A stretch of DNA of 64,000 nucleotides from Hsuehochloa calcarea (GCA_036346395.1 JAYEVG010000079.1:1-64000); one strand, 5' to 3'; counted from the first letter of the stretch, positions 10,480 through 22,549 are shown. Numbers and translations: made by a program. Notes: generated by a model not told the origin, from the letters alone.

Positions 10480-11420
10480 ATAATTAAATGAGTATTTCTA
10501 GATCCTCGTCAGCTTCCCTTAGTTGCACCCCAGTGCGGTGCCGCTAGAGGAAGGATGCCGTTGTCCAGCGACGATCTTTTCCACAGGACCAGCCGATGTT
10601 GTTCCATAGGCAATGCAGAGCGCAGCAACTAAGGGGGCCAGCGCCGCCGTCACATCCTTCCCGCCATCGTCACGCTCCAGGGTAGTAAGGGCGTAACTAT
10701 TGCCCCACGTCGGTTGCCCATGCCGCCGACGTCTTTCTCAATGCCACAACATGCTAAGACGTTTCTTCCTTGGACGGTATACGTTGGAGTGTCACTAATT
10801 TGCTCTCAAGTGAACCGACGCCGATATCGAATACTCTTGTCAACATGATGACACCAAGGACTTCAACTATGGTCACCACCGCAGCTCGAGGACGAGCTGC
10901 CTCGCTGTGACAAGTGTAATGTTATAGGGCAAGACACGAGGCACTATAGCAAAAGCGTGAACCGTACCGTGGGCGTTGTAGCGACACGTGAACAATACCA
11001 CATTACTGTAGTGGCACATGAAAAGTACCGACACACCGTTATTTTCCATACATGCTGGTTAGTTTCATAGAATAAAGAATAGTTGATTATATAGGTTATT
11101 TTGGGATTCCTTATCTATCAAGTTATTATTAGAGATATGATCTTATATATTAAGAAAGTTATTTTTAATAGCTGGAAAGATTAGATTGAATTGGTAGGTT
11201 TCCTTGTAGATTATTTCTTAGACGTCAAGTCTGGTCATCCCTATAAAAGGGATAGCATGTATTCATTATCAATCAAGCAAGCAATGAATAAATAAAGTTC
11301 TTACTATGCCCCCTTCCCCTTCAACTAAGCCCCAGAATCTTGACAATGACATAGCCAACCGTTCAAGAGCGAGTGCGCTACCCTCAATCCTCGGACCGGT
11401 ACCCAATCAACTCATGCCAC
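10480..11420 (+). mobile_element. End of another LTR element and its LTR, degraded
   Basis: 10480-10915 is GC-rich and ends with CAGCTCGAGGACGAGCTGCC, which resembles the C-terminal pol end of some grass gypsy elements. From 10919 (TGTTATAGGGCAAG) a long AT-rich segment looks like an LTR: TATAAAAGG at 11252-11260 and AATGAATAAATAAAG near 11284, a possible poly(A) signal. No target duplication or second LTR was found, so edges are estimates. Confidence 0.4.
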
Positions 11421-11469
11421 AGCATATTCACACGGACGCACAATGTCGTGCTTTTTTCCTTCCTTACCC

Positions 11470-11471
<2 letters not shown>

Positions 11472-11526
<55 letters not shown>
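11472..11526. repeat. (AC)n-(AT)n microsatellite
   Basis: About 14 AC units are followed directly by about 13 AT units. A compound dinucleotide repeat, prone to length change. Confidence 0.95.
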
Positions 11527-11533
<7 letters not shown>

Positions 11534-12169
11534 ATACTTTCTACTCCCGGGTGTAGTTACTCCCACCTTTGATATACCACATAAAAGAACTTGATATACT
11601 CTTTTATCACTTTGGTATACTCATATACTAATTATAAGATACTCCAATGCGAACCACACGAAAACAACTTATTTGGTAGGGAGTTGTGAGGACCCCGGAT
11701 TATTGGGCTTGTAATGCTTAGTCACCAATTGACCCTAGCATCACAAACGAAATAACTCGTGTCTTCGAGACATGTATACTTCCCAGAAAAGCAGTATACA
11801 TATCTCTTTACAAAATTCATGCATCAATTCCATTCATTCACATAGAACCGAAGCAAAGCAACAACCAGAAGATAACATACATAAAGGATAGTTATTACAA
11901 AAGAGAGGCCGACCGGCCAAATGACATATACATATAGAAATCGAACAACAGAAGCAAAAGTGCCATAAGATGGCCATAAACCAAAAGAGCCAATCAGTGT
12001 GCCTTTAACCCACAAGGCAACCGACCGGACCGCCAAGCTAGTTGTCGAATCCACAGCACATTTCACAAAAGTGAGGCCCTTGGGGCTCACCTTCCTCCTC
12101 TGCAACAAATAGTTAAGCAAAGCAAATGAGTACAAAAATTGTACTCCGCAAGACTTACGTGTAGAGTAA

Positions 12170-12261
12170 CCGTTGGATCTGGATCCAACGGTCCACGTGG
12201 ATCGGAGCGCACGGGCGGCCGAGAGACCCTACTCGTCAACCGTTGGATCTGGATCCAACGG
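12170..12261 (+). repeat. Duplicated palindromic CCGTTGGATCTGGATCCAACGG block
   Basis: The 21-base core (AACCGTTGGATCTGGATCCA and one further base) appears at 12169-12192 and again at 12239-12261, 70 bases apart. Each copy is itself a near-perfect palindrome around TGGATCCA. Confidence 0.8.
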
Positions 12262-13194
12262 ATCACGACCGAGACGCGCGACGAATTCAAATTTCAGCGC
12301 AATCCCGAGTCGTAGATCTTAGGATCGACGGTCCACGCCGACTCAAGTTCAAAACACCCGTCCTGTTTTCGTCCGGCAAAAACGACGGGGAAGGGCCGAC
12401 TTCGCCGGCCGGCCTTTCTGGCCATGGCGGTGCGGCAAGTGCCAAAATGGGTTCCAAACCTCATTGCGCACCTAATGGTACCAATGGATTTGTTCTTTGT
12501 GGTCGAACGCAGCAAGCGGAGAGAACGAAGTGGCCGCAAAGTGGCGAAAACGAACGGCAAATCGCTCAGTGCGGTTCAAGGAAGCAGTGCCGTGCCACTA
12601 GGGACTAAAGAGGAGTTACTGAGCGCAAAGGATGCACCGAGGAGATCCATTGCCGCCAGGCGAAGAAGAATGCCGATTCGGTGAAATTGGGGAATGCAAA
12701 TTCAGCCAAGCCACGAGCAAATTGAACCGAATTGAGTGAGGTTAAGCTTCAGAGGGTAAAGGGGGGCGAGAGGAGCAAAGACCAAGAAGAAAACCCCCTG
12801 CTGCAAACTCCACGAAGCTCCAAACCGACAATGGCGGCCGAGGGATTCTGGGGATCTGCAGCTCAGCGGACTTGTGAGTGCTAGCTAGAGTTGCGGAGGT
12901 GCTAAAGGAAGCTAAGGGAGAAACAACGGAGCTTAAATAGCCGAGGATGGCGAGAGCAGCGGCGATATCCGCTCGGGTCAACTCGCCATTTGAGCGCGAG
13001 GGCGACGGAGCGATTGGAGAGTGGGCGTCGAGGAGGGCGCGCGGGCATTAAATGCGCAGCGAGATAGCCGTTTAAAGCGGCCGAGGAGTGGGTCGGCGCG
13101 CGGCGTTTCTCCTCTGCGCATGCCATGGTCGGGCTCACGCGCTACGACGGAGGAAGGAGGCGGCGTGTCGGCCGTCGGATTGAAATCGAGCACC

Positions 13195-13412
13195 GAGTTA
13201 GATCGGGTGGATTAAAGCGATTCCATCGTTACGGTGGTCGAGGACCGTTCGATGCCGATCCAACTATTGAGTTAGATCGGGTGGATTAAAACGATTCCAT
13301 CGTTAATTTGGTCGAGACCGTTCGATGCGATCCAACGGTGAGTTAGATCGGGTGGATTAAAGCGATTCCATCGTTCGGTTGGTCGAGAACCGTTCGATGC
13401 CGATCAACGGCT
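13195..13412 (+). repeat. Three tandem ~72-bp copies in the solo LTR
   Basis: Copies begin GTTAGATCGGGTGGATTAAA at 13197, 13270 and 13341. Each continues with CGATTCCATCGTT and GACCGTTCGATGC and ends in CGATC(C)AAC. Small indels separate them. Confidence 0.85.
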
Positions 13413-14002
13413 CACAACCCGCACACCGATCGGCCGCCGCGGTGCGATTAGTTGATGGACCGAGTCCGATGGCTCGAGCCCGAGTCGGTTCGAAACGAGG
13501 AACGATGCAAACCGGTTAGAATTTGAATCCTAAACATCTGATTTTTGAGGAATTATTTGAGGTAGCGAACAAACTCCAAAATTTATGAAATTTTAACTGG
13601 AGCTTGCTGACAGCAGGAGGAACCTCTCATAAAATTTTCAGAGATTTTTAGGCACTGAATTTTTCTCCAGAAATTCCAGAAGCGGGGAAATAGGGTTTGA
13701 CCAATTCTGACTTGCCTCCAAAAATTATCAAATAATTTCTAAAAATCATGAGATAATTCAAAGGTGTTGCCAAGCCTCCCTAAAACTCAGGGAAAAGATT
13801 TTCCAGGGTTTGGCACAAGATCTATGACAAAGAGGTTTTGGATTAGAGTCAAATGAGGATTTGAATTTGATTTTTCATAATTCTTTTTTTTAAAGAATTA
13901 CAAAAAAAATGACCAAGGGCTTCAAGATGCAAGAAAAAATTTAATTTCTTTGTATTTTCTTACATTTGAAACACAAATCCATATTTGGGATGCTACAAGA
14001 GT

Positions 14003-14580
14003 ATGTTGCGCAACCGAGAGTATGTATGTGTAGTATACGAGTATATAGGACCACTTATATAGTATTTATACATTTTTTTAATGGTCGTATGTATAATTTT
14101 TTATATGCGAATATGAAGATATTTACAAAATATATTAAAAACTATGAACTCTCTTACAATTTTTTTATATAATTCGTACTGGAGTATCTTACAATTAGTA
14201 TATGAGTATAGTAACTATATATACACACACAGAGACGCGCACTTGTGTGAGTACAGTTTGTGGCCACAACGGTGAGATTAAGAACGCATGCAAAATGCAC
14301 ACCTTAAAAGTAGTCAAGCTTTGACCGATCATATTGGATTATTCAACACAAACAGGCTGGAAGAAGTACATTCTTTAGCATCACATAAAGGGACCCTCGT
14401 TGTCCTATGTTGTCAAACAGCAAAGCATTCCAATGTAATATGGACTCAGAATGTTTAACATCTTTGGATTTCGCCTGTGTCGAGAGGTGGTTGACGAGGA
14501 ATGCAACCAAATTCCGACTGTGAAGTCTGAAAGTGGTTGACGGCCTGAGCGGTCAACAGCTCCGCTTACTGCTACCAGCT
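14003..14580. other. AT-rich intergenic stretch, no gene
   Basis: TA-rich sequence with short runs of ATAT and ACAC near 14200-14230. I see no gene, no LTR edge and no clear repeat family. Confidence 0.6.
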
Positions 14581-14620
14581 TTTGAACTCATCATATGCAG
14601 AGTCAGAGTCTGATTTTTTG

Positions 14621-14735
14621 GACGAAAATTTTGAATTTTTAGATGTAAGAAAGGAAAAGGTTGGAAATTTTGGTATAGAAAATTTTGAATTTTTAGATGT
14701 AAAAAAGGAAAAAGTTGAAAATTTTGGTCTAGCCA
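14621..14735 (+). repeat. Two tandem copies of a ~57-bp AT-rich unit
   Basis: The unit GAAAATTTTGAATTTTTAGA, TGTAA(G/A)AAAGGAAAA, GTTG(G)AAATTTTGG occurs twice with few changes, starting near 14626 and 14677. The open frames across it on both strands are a by-product of the repeat. Confidence 0.8.
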
Positions 14736-14835
14736 ACTCAGAACAAACGACAAGGCCTACCACAGATAGAGAGCCTTCCCACCAGGCCATGAGAACACAT
14801 GTGCAACAAATGTGTTGCAAATTTTCTTTATACAT

Positions 14836-14850
14836 TGATGAAAAATAGAT
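14836..14850. repeat. SINE target site duplication, left copy
   Basis: TGATGAAAAATAGAT, 14 of 15 bases identical with 14995-15009. It abuts the A tail of the minus-strand SINE. Confidence 0.8.
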
Positions 14851-14994
14851 TTTTTTTTTACCGAAGGGGTGCTTATCTTCCCCGATTTCCACTAAAGAAA
14901 AAACCAGCAACGCAGGTAGCCTGAGCACTCGAGCGCGGGTGGGCTGGGTGGCACACCTGCCCCCCATGCTAACTGAGCAAGGCTCAGCTCCTAA
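14851..14994 (-). mobile_element. tRNA-derived SINE with 15-bp target duplications
   Basis: On the minus strand the element begins GGAGCTGAGCCTTGCTCAGT. It contains an A-box-like TTGCTCAGTTAGC and a B-box-like GCTCGAGTGCT, the two parts of an internal RNA polymerase III promoter, and ends in a run of nine to ten A. TGATGAAAAATAGAT (14836-14850) and TGATGAAAATTAGAT (14995-15009) flank it and differ at one base. Promoter boxes, A tail and long direct repeats together identify a SINE mobilised by LINE machinery. The exact grass SINE family is not certain. Confidence 0.8.
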
Positions 14995-15009
14995 TGATGA
15001 AAATTAGAT
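14995..15009. repeat. SINE target site duplication, right copy
   Basis: TGATGAAAATTAGAT, abutting the SINE head. Confidence 0.8.
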
Positions 15010-15349
15010 AAATCTAAGATATTTTACTTTATTTGAATTTTTACCGGATCCACTGGTAATCGATGATTTTTGGCGAAATTTCAACGGTAAGATTTTCCCT
15101 GGTATCCGGTGGTCATTCTTCTCTCTTGATGCAAGTTACAAGATCGCATCGGTCGTTGACCTTGAATATTTTGTGGTCTAGTTATGCTTTCGCAGGTGCT
15201 TTTATTTCATAAACCAAGGAGGTGAGAGTTGTGACATAAGATTCTGAAGAGTATAAGTTAAGATTGGGAATAGAGTATCTTGGTTATGGATTTGTTGTGT
15301 GGTCATGAAAAGGCTAATGGTTGTAGTTTCAAGAGATAATTGCACAGTA

Positions 15350-15535
15350 AATTTTTGAACTTACGAAGTTGTACTATTTAGCTCTTTGAATATGTATTTT
15401 ACTTTCTCAGCCTTCTCAACTTGCGAAGTTGTGCCACTTAGCTCCTTAAATGTGTATTTTACTTTCTCAGCCCCTGAACTTGCGAGGTTATACCACTTAT
15501 CTCCCTGAACTTGTATTTTACTTTCGCCGCCCCAT
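15350..15535 (+). repeat. Three tandem ~60-bp copies
   Basis: The unit GAACTTGCGAAGTTGTGCCA, CTTAGCTCCTT(G)AA, TATGTATTTTACTTTCTCAG, CC recurs from about 15357, 15416 and 15475. The block precedes the left arm of the inverted repeat below and may be the outer part of that element. Confidence 0.75.
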
Positions 15536-15757
15536 TTTGACAGTGTTCATTGTCCCCATCACCTCACGCCGACAAAAAAAAATAATTTTTCGGGCCCGGG
15601 AACACACTGTGCTCGCATTTTCACCGGAGCTCCACCATCACAGCTTGCCACCGCCCTTGCCCTTACCTCCTTTGAGTCGGCCGTGAGAGAAAGAGAAGTA
15701 CATTCCGAGTGCCAAAGTAGGGACACATTACTTCTCTCCCTCTCTCACGGTGATTCG

Positions 15758-15762
15758 CCAGC
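15758..15762. repeat. Target site duplication CCAGC, left copy
   Basis: Identical with 19972-19976; both abut the TG/CA ends of the solo LTR. Confidence 0.85.
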
Positions 15763-18700
15763 TGTCAGACCCGGATTTTCTAATCCCGAATCCTCTGCGA
15801 ATAACTGTGCTATTCCCTGGATCAGTAGATAGCACTCACAGATACATCACTGAATCATTTCATACAATGGCGTAAAACCATACCATTCATTAATTTAACA
15901 CATCAGAGTTTACATAGACCGCATCGGGTCAAGTTTTACAATAAAGGCCGAACAGGCCAAATGATTACATCACAAAGTAGCGGAAGAGACAACGGAAGCA
16001 CAAAGGGTGAGAGCACATCTCTCCACAGGCAAGTGACTGGGGAAACCTGTGTACATTCGATATTACCCGAAAACTCAGATAATATAGGATGCACCTAGGT
16101 ACCAGCGGAGTCAGCTAGACTGGAGCGAGACTAGAACAACTATAGACTAAACTACGCTTCAAGAACTCCTGGGTCTTTAGACATCTGGTTCCTCGTAGTA
16201 GTCGCAATCTCCAAAATTTCCTGCTTCTGAGGGTTTGGGAGAAAGAGCGAGAATGAGCATAACTACCGTGCTCGCGAGCCAACACACAGAATGCAATAGT
16301 ATACATGCAAGGCTTAACAAGGATGGCTCAGGTTCTTTTATTTGCTAAAGCAACATTTTCAATTATCATAATTACAAAGTCCTATGACTTAGCATTTTTA
16401 ACAGATTGCATTTTCATTTAAAGAGATTAAGTGCAATATTAAATAACAGCGAAGGTTACCTCCACCTTATGCTTAATTTGGATAACGGTTACGTCCACCG
16501 ATTATCAACACTGGATAAGGCTACCCAGGAAAAATCCAAAACAAGGGCTGGATGAGCCCAACACATTTCCATTTCCACCCACAAAGATTTTTGAAATAGA
16601 ACTAACTCAAAGTTAAGTTCCATGTGCGCCTTTGACCAAGAAAGCGCGGTATTGTTTAAGCAGTTTAGACTCTGCAGAGGTTGTACACTGTACCCACAAG
16701 AGATAATCATACTCGTTACTCCACATGATTCCTTAGTCATGTAGTTGAGCGATAAATCACGAGAACGTTTCAAACTACCTTGCCCTTAGTCATCTCACCC
16801 CTATGGCCAATTCCATAAGTTGTGCGGGATGCTTACCACAATGACTAGCAAAGGCGGCCCGCCACGATGACTAGCATAGTGATAACTTCACCTTTTGGTG
16901 TCCCATTCAAGCCAACATCGTCCCGCAGCTTGCACACTTCTAACACCGGTTGTGGGATGACATTCGTGGTTCAATAGTTTTACTAGGCCAAGTTGCACTT
17001 TGCGGACTTGCGGTTGTACTTGTTTTACAGGAGGTCATGACAAGATTAAGTCCTTAATTCATCCGGACGGTTCATACCACATACCAACCATTCTCGTGCT
17101 ACGTCCGCACCCACCATTCTCTCCATCCGTCCAGATGTGGTACTAGCAAGTTGTTTAGGGTTTTGGGAAGGAAAACCAATTAACGCAACACATCAGTCAT
17201 CTACATCCAATGATTGCCCAAAACCATTTTCATGTTTAAGGATGATGATCGGACAGATTATTGTCCGGTATTTAACAAGACTAGCATGTCGCTTAAGTAC
17301 AACCTATACTAGTATTACCATATAATTACTAGGGTGACAAGGAATACTGGATTCAATTATCAAGGATGGCTTAATAAGTAATTAATCAACAAATGGGTAT
17401 TTAACTACTTTAAGCTTTAACATATCATTGTTTACAAAATTAAAGCATGCAACTTTGCTATTTTAAATAAACATAGTTTGCATAAAATGTAGGTTCGGAA
17501 TGATCAAAGTATTGACTCGCCTGGGTCAGATTATCGCGGCCTTGATCTTACTCAGGGCCTTCTCTGCCAGGGGTATTGAATTCCGGGTCGGCGTCTTTAT
17601 CCGAATCTTGATCCTGCTTGAGTCGCTGCTTCTTCGGGACTCCGACTCCTAATTGCGCAATACAAGCAAGAACAGCAAATAAATCCAAAGAACTTCCAGA
17701 AGACCAAATATGAACAAAGCAATTTGAATAAGTTTTACGAGGAACGAGCTGAAGAGACAAGATTCAGCGAGGCGGGAATGTTTGACAAGGTCAAACGATT
17801 GGCTGAGTACACGAGACAAAGGCGGTGATACAATCGCCGAGGAAAACAAGGAAAACAAAGTCGAATGAACTATCGCGAGGATACTTCACTTTGGATACCA
17901 TTGAGCGGCAAGATTAGGATACACGATAAAGTGGTAGGGCTTTTAAAGCAGCGACAACACATTTTAACAAAGGCGACTTTTGAGCGAGGATAAAAGGAGA
18001 TAAACAATATTTAGACCAACGAATCTGGAAAGGACTACAAGATTAATATTTAGGTTTTCAAAGTAAGTATCGAGATTAACGAGTTAATCGAATAGCCTTC
18101 AAAATATTTTGAGAAAATGCCAGTTTATTTTAAAGCGTTTTACTCAACGCGGAAAATTTGAATAAATATGTTTTAACTAAAATAGACACGATTGCGGAGA
18201 CGATTACGAAGGTCATTTGCATAACTTCGATTTCCCGAGATTGTGCAAATTTCGCTCTTAATCGATAGCTCTCAACTAAAATTGGAAATGATAGTTCTAC
18301 TAGTACTTGTCAATCGACGAGTTAACCACTAACAACGGTTAATCGATTCAACGCAAGTCGTAGTACAACCATCGAGAGTAAATATTTTGGAAACGTTTTC
18401 GCCAAAATGGATAAACTACTAGTCGACCGAGTAATACAAAACGATACAACACACAAATGCCATACAAACACAATCGCTATACAACATCTTTCAATACACA
18501 AATCGATACACAAAACAATCTTCCCAAAAACTAAACTATCTCTTCACGACTACCCTGCACACATACACAACATATTCGCAAAATCGACATACAAATCTCC
18601 ATACACAAAATATGCGCAATACAAAAGCAATACACACATTTTTCAAATGCCAACTTCGCGACGATTCACTGCATACACAATTTCTATCATACATATATTC

Positions 18701-19971
18701 CAAATGCAAAAACACAAGCTCTGCTGACTGATGCTGAGGAGGGCCACTGCCAGAGAGACAGAGAGCAGAGAGAGTAGAGAGAGAGAGCAAAGACAGAGAG
18801 AGAGAGCAGAGAGAGTAGAGAGAGAGCCGGGTGCGGCAGGCCGGTTCGACCGGGGGGAAGAGGGCGGTCGGACCGGGGGGGAAGAAGGGGAGAGCACTGG
18901 CGGTGGCGCTCGCCGCGGCAGAGAGGGAGATGGCGGCGGCGAGACGGCACCGTGGGGGAGGCGGCGGGGCCGGGCTGCAGAGGAGAGATGAAGGCGACAA
19001 GGGCCACAGAGAAGAACAGGGAGGGGGAGGCGCATGGCGGCCGGAGGGAGAGAAGAAGAGGGGAGGCGCGCTCGGGTACCAGGAGGCGCGGGAAGGCTCA
19101 CCGAGAGGTCTGTGCGGGTGGGGTGCGCTGAGGCGACCGCGACGGAGTCGAGGGCGCTCGGGAAGCGGCTCGCAGCAGCTGGGACTGCGCGGAGGAAGGG
19201 CTTGGGCGAGGCCGAGCGGAGGGAGGAGGCGGCGCGACACCAAGAAGGGGCGAAGAGGGGAAGAAGAAAGCGGCTCGGCCCTTTTATGGCCGGGGAGAGA
19301 GGAGGGGAAGAAAAGCCGTGCGGGCGGAGGACGCGGAGAAAGAGGGAAAGCCGTCTGGGCGCGGAAGAAGACAGGCGCCTGTGGTCGTCGGCGGACGGCA
19401 TGGAGGTGGGAGTCAGCAGGGCGTGGTCGAGTCAGGCGGAGCGCCCGAGGCGGCGGGAGGAGAGAGGGGGCCGGGTGGAGGAGGCGGTCGCGCGAAGAGG
19501 GACGAGGAGAGCGCGGCGGCGCGGAGAGAGATGGGGGCCCGGGTGGAGCGAGCGAGAGAGAGAGGCGAGAGGGGAGGCGGCGCGCTGTCGGTGGGGTGAG
19601 GGGGCTGGATGAAGAAGAAAAGGGGAGGGGGAGAGAAAGGCCAGCATGACGGCTGCTTTGGGGAAAAAAGAAGCGACCGGTTGGGCGGACGGGAAAAAAA
19701 GCAGGGAGGAGAAGAAATATTAGGTAGGAGAAAACCGGCCCAAGAAGAAGGAAAATAAAGAAGTAAATAAAAATAAATAAAATGGGTTTTGAATTAAAAA
19801 AATAGATTCAAAGCAAATTTGAAAACCTGAAATTCGAATGAATATTTGAAACACAAACCCGAGCTTAATTGAAGCTAGGAGTTTTTGAAATTCAACCCAA
19901 AATTTTAAAATTCGAATAAAAATCAAAATCGAGGTAATTACTATTCATCAATTGAAAAACGGGATGTTACA
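15763..19971 (+). mobile_element. 4.2-kb solo LTR of a gypsy element with a perfect target duplication
   Basis: Starts TGTCAGACCCGGATTTTC and ends AACGGGATGTTACA. The flanking CCAGC at 15758-15762 and 19972-19976 is a perfect 5-bp duplication. It has no primer site, polypurine tract, gag or pol, so it is a solo LTR of 4209 bp. The ends resemble Del/Tekay or RIRE3/RIRE8-type LTRs. The right quarter (18730-19650) is purine- and GC-rich and holds long open frames on both strands made of Arg/Gly/Glu or Pro/Ser repeats; these are compositional and not genes. Confidence 0.85.
18730..19650. repeat. GA- and GGC-rich low-complexity block within the solo LTR
   Basis: It begins with (GAGA)n-like sequence at 18755-18830 and continues with GGCGG/GAGG-rich sequence. 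Overlapping open frames appear in all frames here because AT-rich stop codons are rare. Confidence 0.8.
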
Positions 19972-19976
19972 CCAGC
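19972..19976. repeat. Target site duplication CCAGC, right copy
   Basis: Identical with 15758-15762. Confidence 0.85.
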
Positions 19977-20119
19977 TCGACCTTTTCTGTTAGCAAATAG
20001 CAAAATGGACCTCGTACAGGGTGAGTAGCTTCTACTCTAACACTGGGAATGTATTTCTCTCTCTCACGACCGACTCAGAGGAGGAAAGGGAAAGGACGGC
20101 GGCAAGCTGCGAAGGTGGA

Positions 20120-21522
20120 TGTAACACCCTAGCTTAGCAAAAGCCAAGATGTAACACTATTCTACTAAATTTAACATTCACTACAAAAAAAATTAATCAA
20201 ATTAACCACTATTAACAACTAGAACTCAGGACCATATGTTTGCAAACTCTAGGTTAAGGTAAACTTCAGCAAGGACATAATACTAAAATCACAATCATCT
20301 CAATCCTAACAATCGATATAACATCATGAATAATACTCAACTAGAAAAGATCATACTTCGGCATAAAGAAAATCTATAGAGAACTAATAGAGACACAAAA
20401 TAACCAATTATTACTATATGAGTTTCTATCATGGCAAAAATGGTATTTAGGTAGTGTGATGTGCATATATGTGAAATCCTTCCATGAACTACTTCCACCC
20501 GATGCATACCGGTCTCAACGATCACCTAAAACAACAAAGGCAAAAGTGAGTCCACGACTTAGCAAGTACATGTAAAGTTAATAAAAAAACAACACTAAAG
20601 CATCAACAATTCTTCCTCGGTATAAAATATTCTACTAATCTGTGAATGCAATGCATTGCAGTCCATGCATATGCCAAAATCTCTTCTCTTCTGCTTATAC
20701 CGGTATAGCCGAGTGTAACACCCGTCGGTGTTCACTCATGCCCACATTATCAAATGCGGGGGCCCAAGCTCGTCCTTTTCAGATAGGGACCTATTGCCAT
20801 ATATCTTAAATATGGGGATCTCAAGCCCACTCCCATTGGTACATCATGCCAATATGCATGCATAATATGAAATGACATGAACATTCCACGATCTCCTATC
20901 ATGAGCATTCTCAACTAATGAACAACGTATAAGAAACATGACATAAACATTCTCATCATGATTGATCGTATTAAGCTTGCATCACATCAAAGGTGTTACC
21001 ACACAAAACACTGCTCTAGGATTGCACTTGCCTCAACCATGTGATGGAAGACGACGAGTAGAGTGTTCTGACCGATGGGGTTACACTGCACTAGGATTGC
21101 ACTTGCCTCAACCATGCGCGCGGGATGATGCGACGATGGGGTTGGGCTGCGACGGCCCGCAGGAGAGCGTGCTGGAGGGCAAGGAAAGGAAGAGAGAAGT
21201 GGGCCGCAGAAGGAATGTGGCCCACTGGCCTCCCAAATTTTTAAAATAGATTTTTTTAGAAAATACCAGAAAATAGAAAATACCAAGAAAAATAGCAAAT
21301 GAATGTTGAAAATTCCAGAAAAATCTGAAAAATACTTCCAAGCACAAGGAACCCAAATAAAATATTTTTGGAATTAATTAAAGTTTGGATTATTCACATC
21401 AAATCATTTTGACTTATGAAATTAAAAGTTAAGCTTATTTAATTCAAATAAAATTGGTGAAATTTTCCATAGGGCTAAACTACACAAAAGGATTTTAAAA
21501 ATTCAAAAATTGGTTTGTTACA
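20120..21522 (+). mobile_element. LTR-like segment, TGTAACACCC..TTGTTACA
   Basis: Starts TGTAACACCCTAGC and ends TTGGTTTGTTACA, the same end style as the neighbouring solo LTRs, about 1.4 kb long. The expected 5-bp flanks do not match (GTGGA against AGCTG). CAAGCTGC occurs both at 20103-20110 and 21521-21528, which may be chance or a sign of rearrangement. It is probably a degraded or recombined LTR. No gene is seen inside. Confidence 0.45.
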
Positions 21523-22500
21523 AGCTGCTAAACAAACTCCTAATTCAATAGTCGAATAACTTTTCATCGTCTATCACTAACCTATGACATCCAAGAGAAG
21601 AACATGGTTTCCTAAATTAACTAAGTCCATCTTACCCCTGACTCTTTCGAAGGTGCAATTAACATCATCAACTATGAAACCATTCACTTTACACCATACT
21701 TGTCAATACCATTCTGAAGGCCATACTTGTTTGTCTCTTGAAATAGTACATTCCGATATCGGCCCATATCAGTGTATTGTTACGAAGTTTAATATAATAA
21801 TATATATTTATAAGTACATATATGTTTAATTGTATGCACACTAAATTTCAATGGTAATATTACTCCAAATACATAGTAGCAGGACCAAATTAACATATAC
21901 TTCAATGAGTTCAATAGACAATATTATCAATTCCACTGGTATGACTGGTATTCTCCGGTGTTGAGGCCGGTATGGCCAGTATAATGCTGATATAACCGAT
22001 ATTGGTCGATATCGAGCTGATATGGCCAGTATTGCCCGGTATCAAGGCCGGTACGAAACGCAGGGATGTTCTATACCATTTTATGTGGCAGAATTGTACA
22101 TACTAGCGATAACAGCCGGTACCAGAATGGTTTTGATAAGTTTTCTTTACACCCCTCACCCTAAATCACATTTTTTTTTGCTGACATGGCAAAAGCCAAT
22201 GCAAATACGTCTGCTTATTTGGCTAATGAATAGTTTTTTGTTCTTCTTAGTGTCAACCTTGAGAAAGGGTTTACTCGCATCGTGTCAGGTAGGTAGGCCT
22301 ACGCCGTATCTATGAGTGTACCAGGAATCCACATATGGGCCTATAGGAGCCGGTGCCCCAACTACATTGCTGACAACCATAGAGTACGCCCAACAACGGT
22401 GCCGTCGGGGAAGATCCAGTCACTCAAGTGAGCCCCAGCTAGTAGTGTCAAATAGCATCTAAGTAGAGGGTGTTCACTATCAATGTTAGTGTAGCCTCCT
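21523..22500. other. Intergenic repeat sequence, no gene
   Basis: Mostly AT-rich. At 21935-22060 there are short irregular repeats built on GGCCGGTATGGCCAGTAT and GATATNG, like those of subterminal or dispersed repeats. No coding region is supported. Confidence 0.5.
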
Positions 22501-22549
22501 CTACCGGGGATGGTCCTCCGCCCCTTATCACTATCAATGAGCATCACCA

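Larger units (their letters stand above)
11685..13997 (+). mobile_element. Solo LTR of a gypsy element (TGT..GGGATGCTACA type)
   Basis: Starts TGTGAGGACCCCGG and ends TTTGGGATGCTACA. The flanks GGAGT (11680-11684) and AGAGT (13998-14002) match in four of five bases, so they are likely an aged target duplication. The end sequences resemble the TGTAACACCC..GGGTGTTACA ends of Del/Tekay or RIRE3/RIRE8-like LTRs in grasses. There is no primer site, polypurine tract or pol sequence. GC-rich open frames within 12240-13220 are not convincing genes. Confidence 0.65.
15620..20119. mobile_element. Inverted-repeat element split by a solo LTR
   Basis: The left arm at about 15628-15710 (includes GAGTCGGCCGTGAGAGAAAG) is the imperfect reverse complement of 20040-20119 (includes TTTCTCTCTCTCACGACCGA). 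The pairing continues outward through a GCTTGCC / GGCAAGC block. Only about 140 bases of the right part remain before another LTR-like segment begins at 20120. The arms look like long terminal inverted repeats of a foldback or Mutator-like element; no transposase is visible and the outer edges are not defined. The 4.2 kb solo LTR lies between the arms. Confidence 0.5.

Noticed and set aside
12243..13215. Set of 60-120-residue open frames on both strands
   Set aside because: Inside the solo LTR at 11685-13997; no domain, and competing frames on both strands.
14582..14848. Open frame with repeated ENFEFLDV segments
   Set aside because: It is produced by the tandem 57-bp repeat; no homologous protein is recognised.
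18536..19650. Long overlapping open frames up to 272 residues on both strands
   Set aside because: They lie inside the solo LTR, consist of Arg/Gly/Glu or Pro/Ser runs and exist in several frames at once, so they reflect GC- and GA-rich composition.
20103..21528. CAAGCTGC direct repeats as an 8-bp target duplication
   Set aside because: The left copy is separated from the TG end by nine bases and is also part of the inverted-repeat arm, so it is not a clean duplication.
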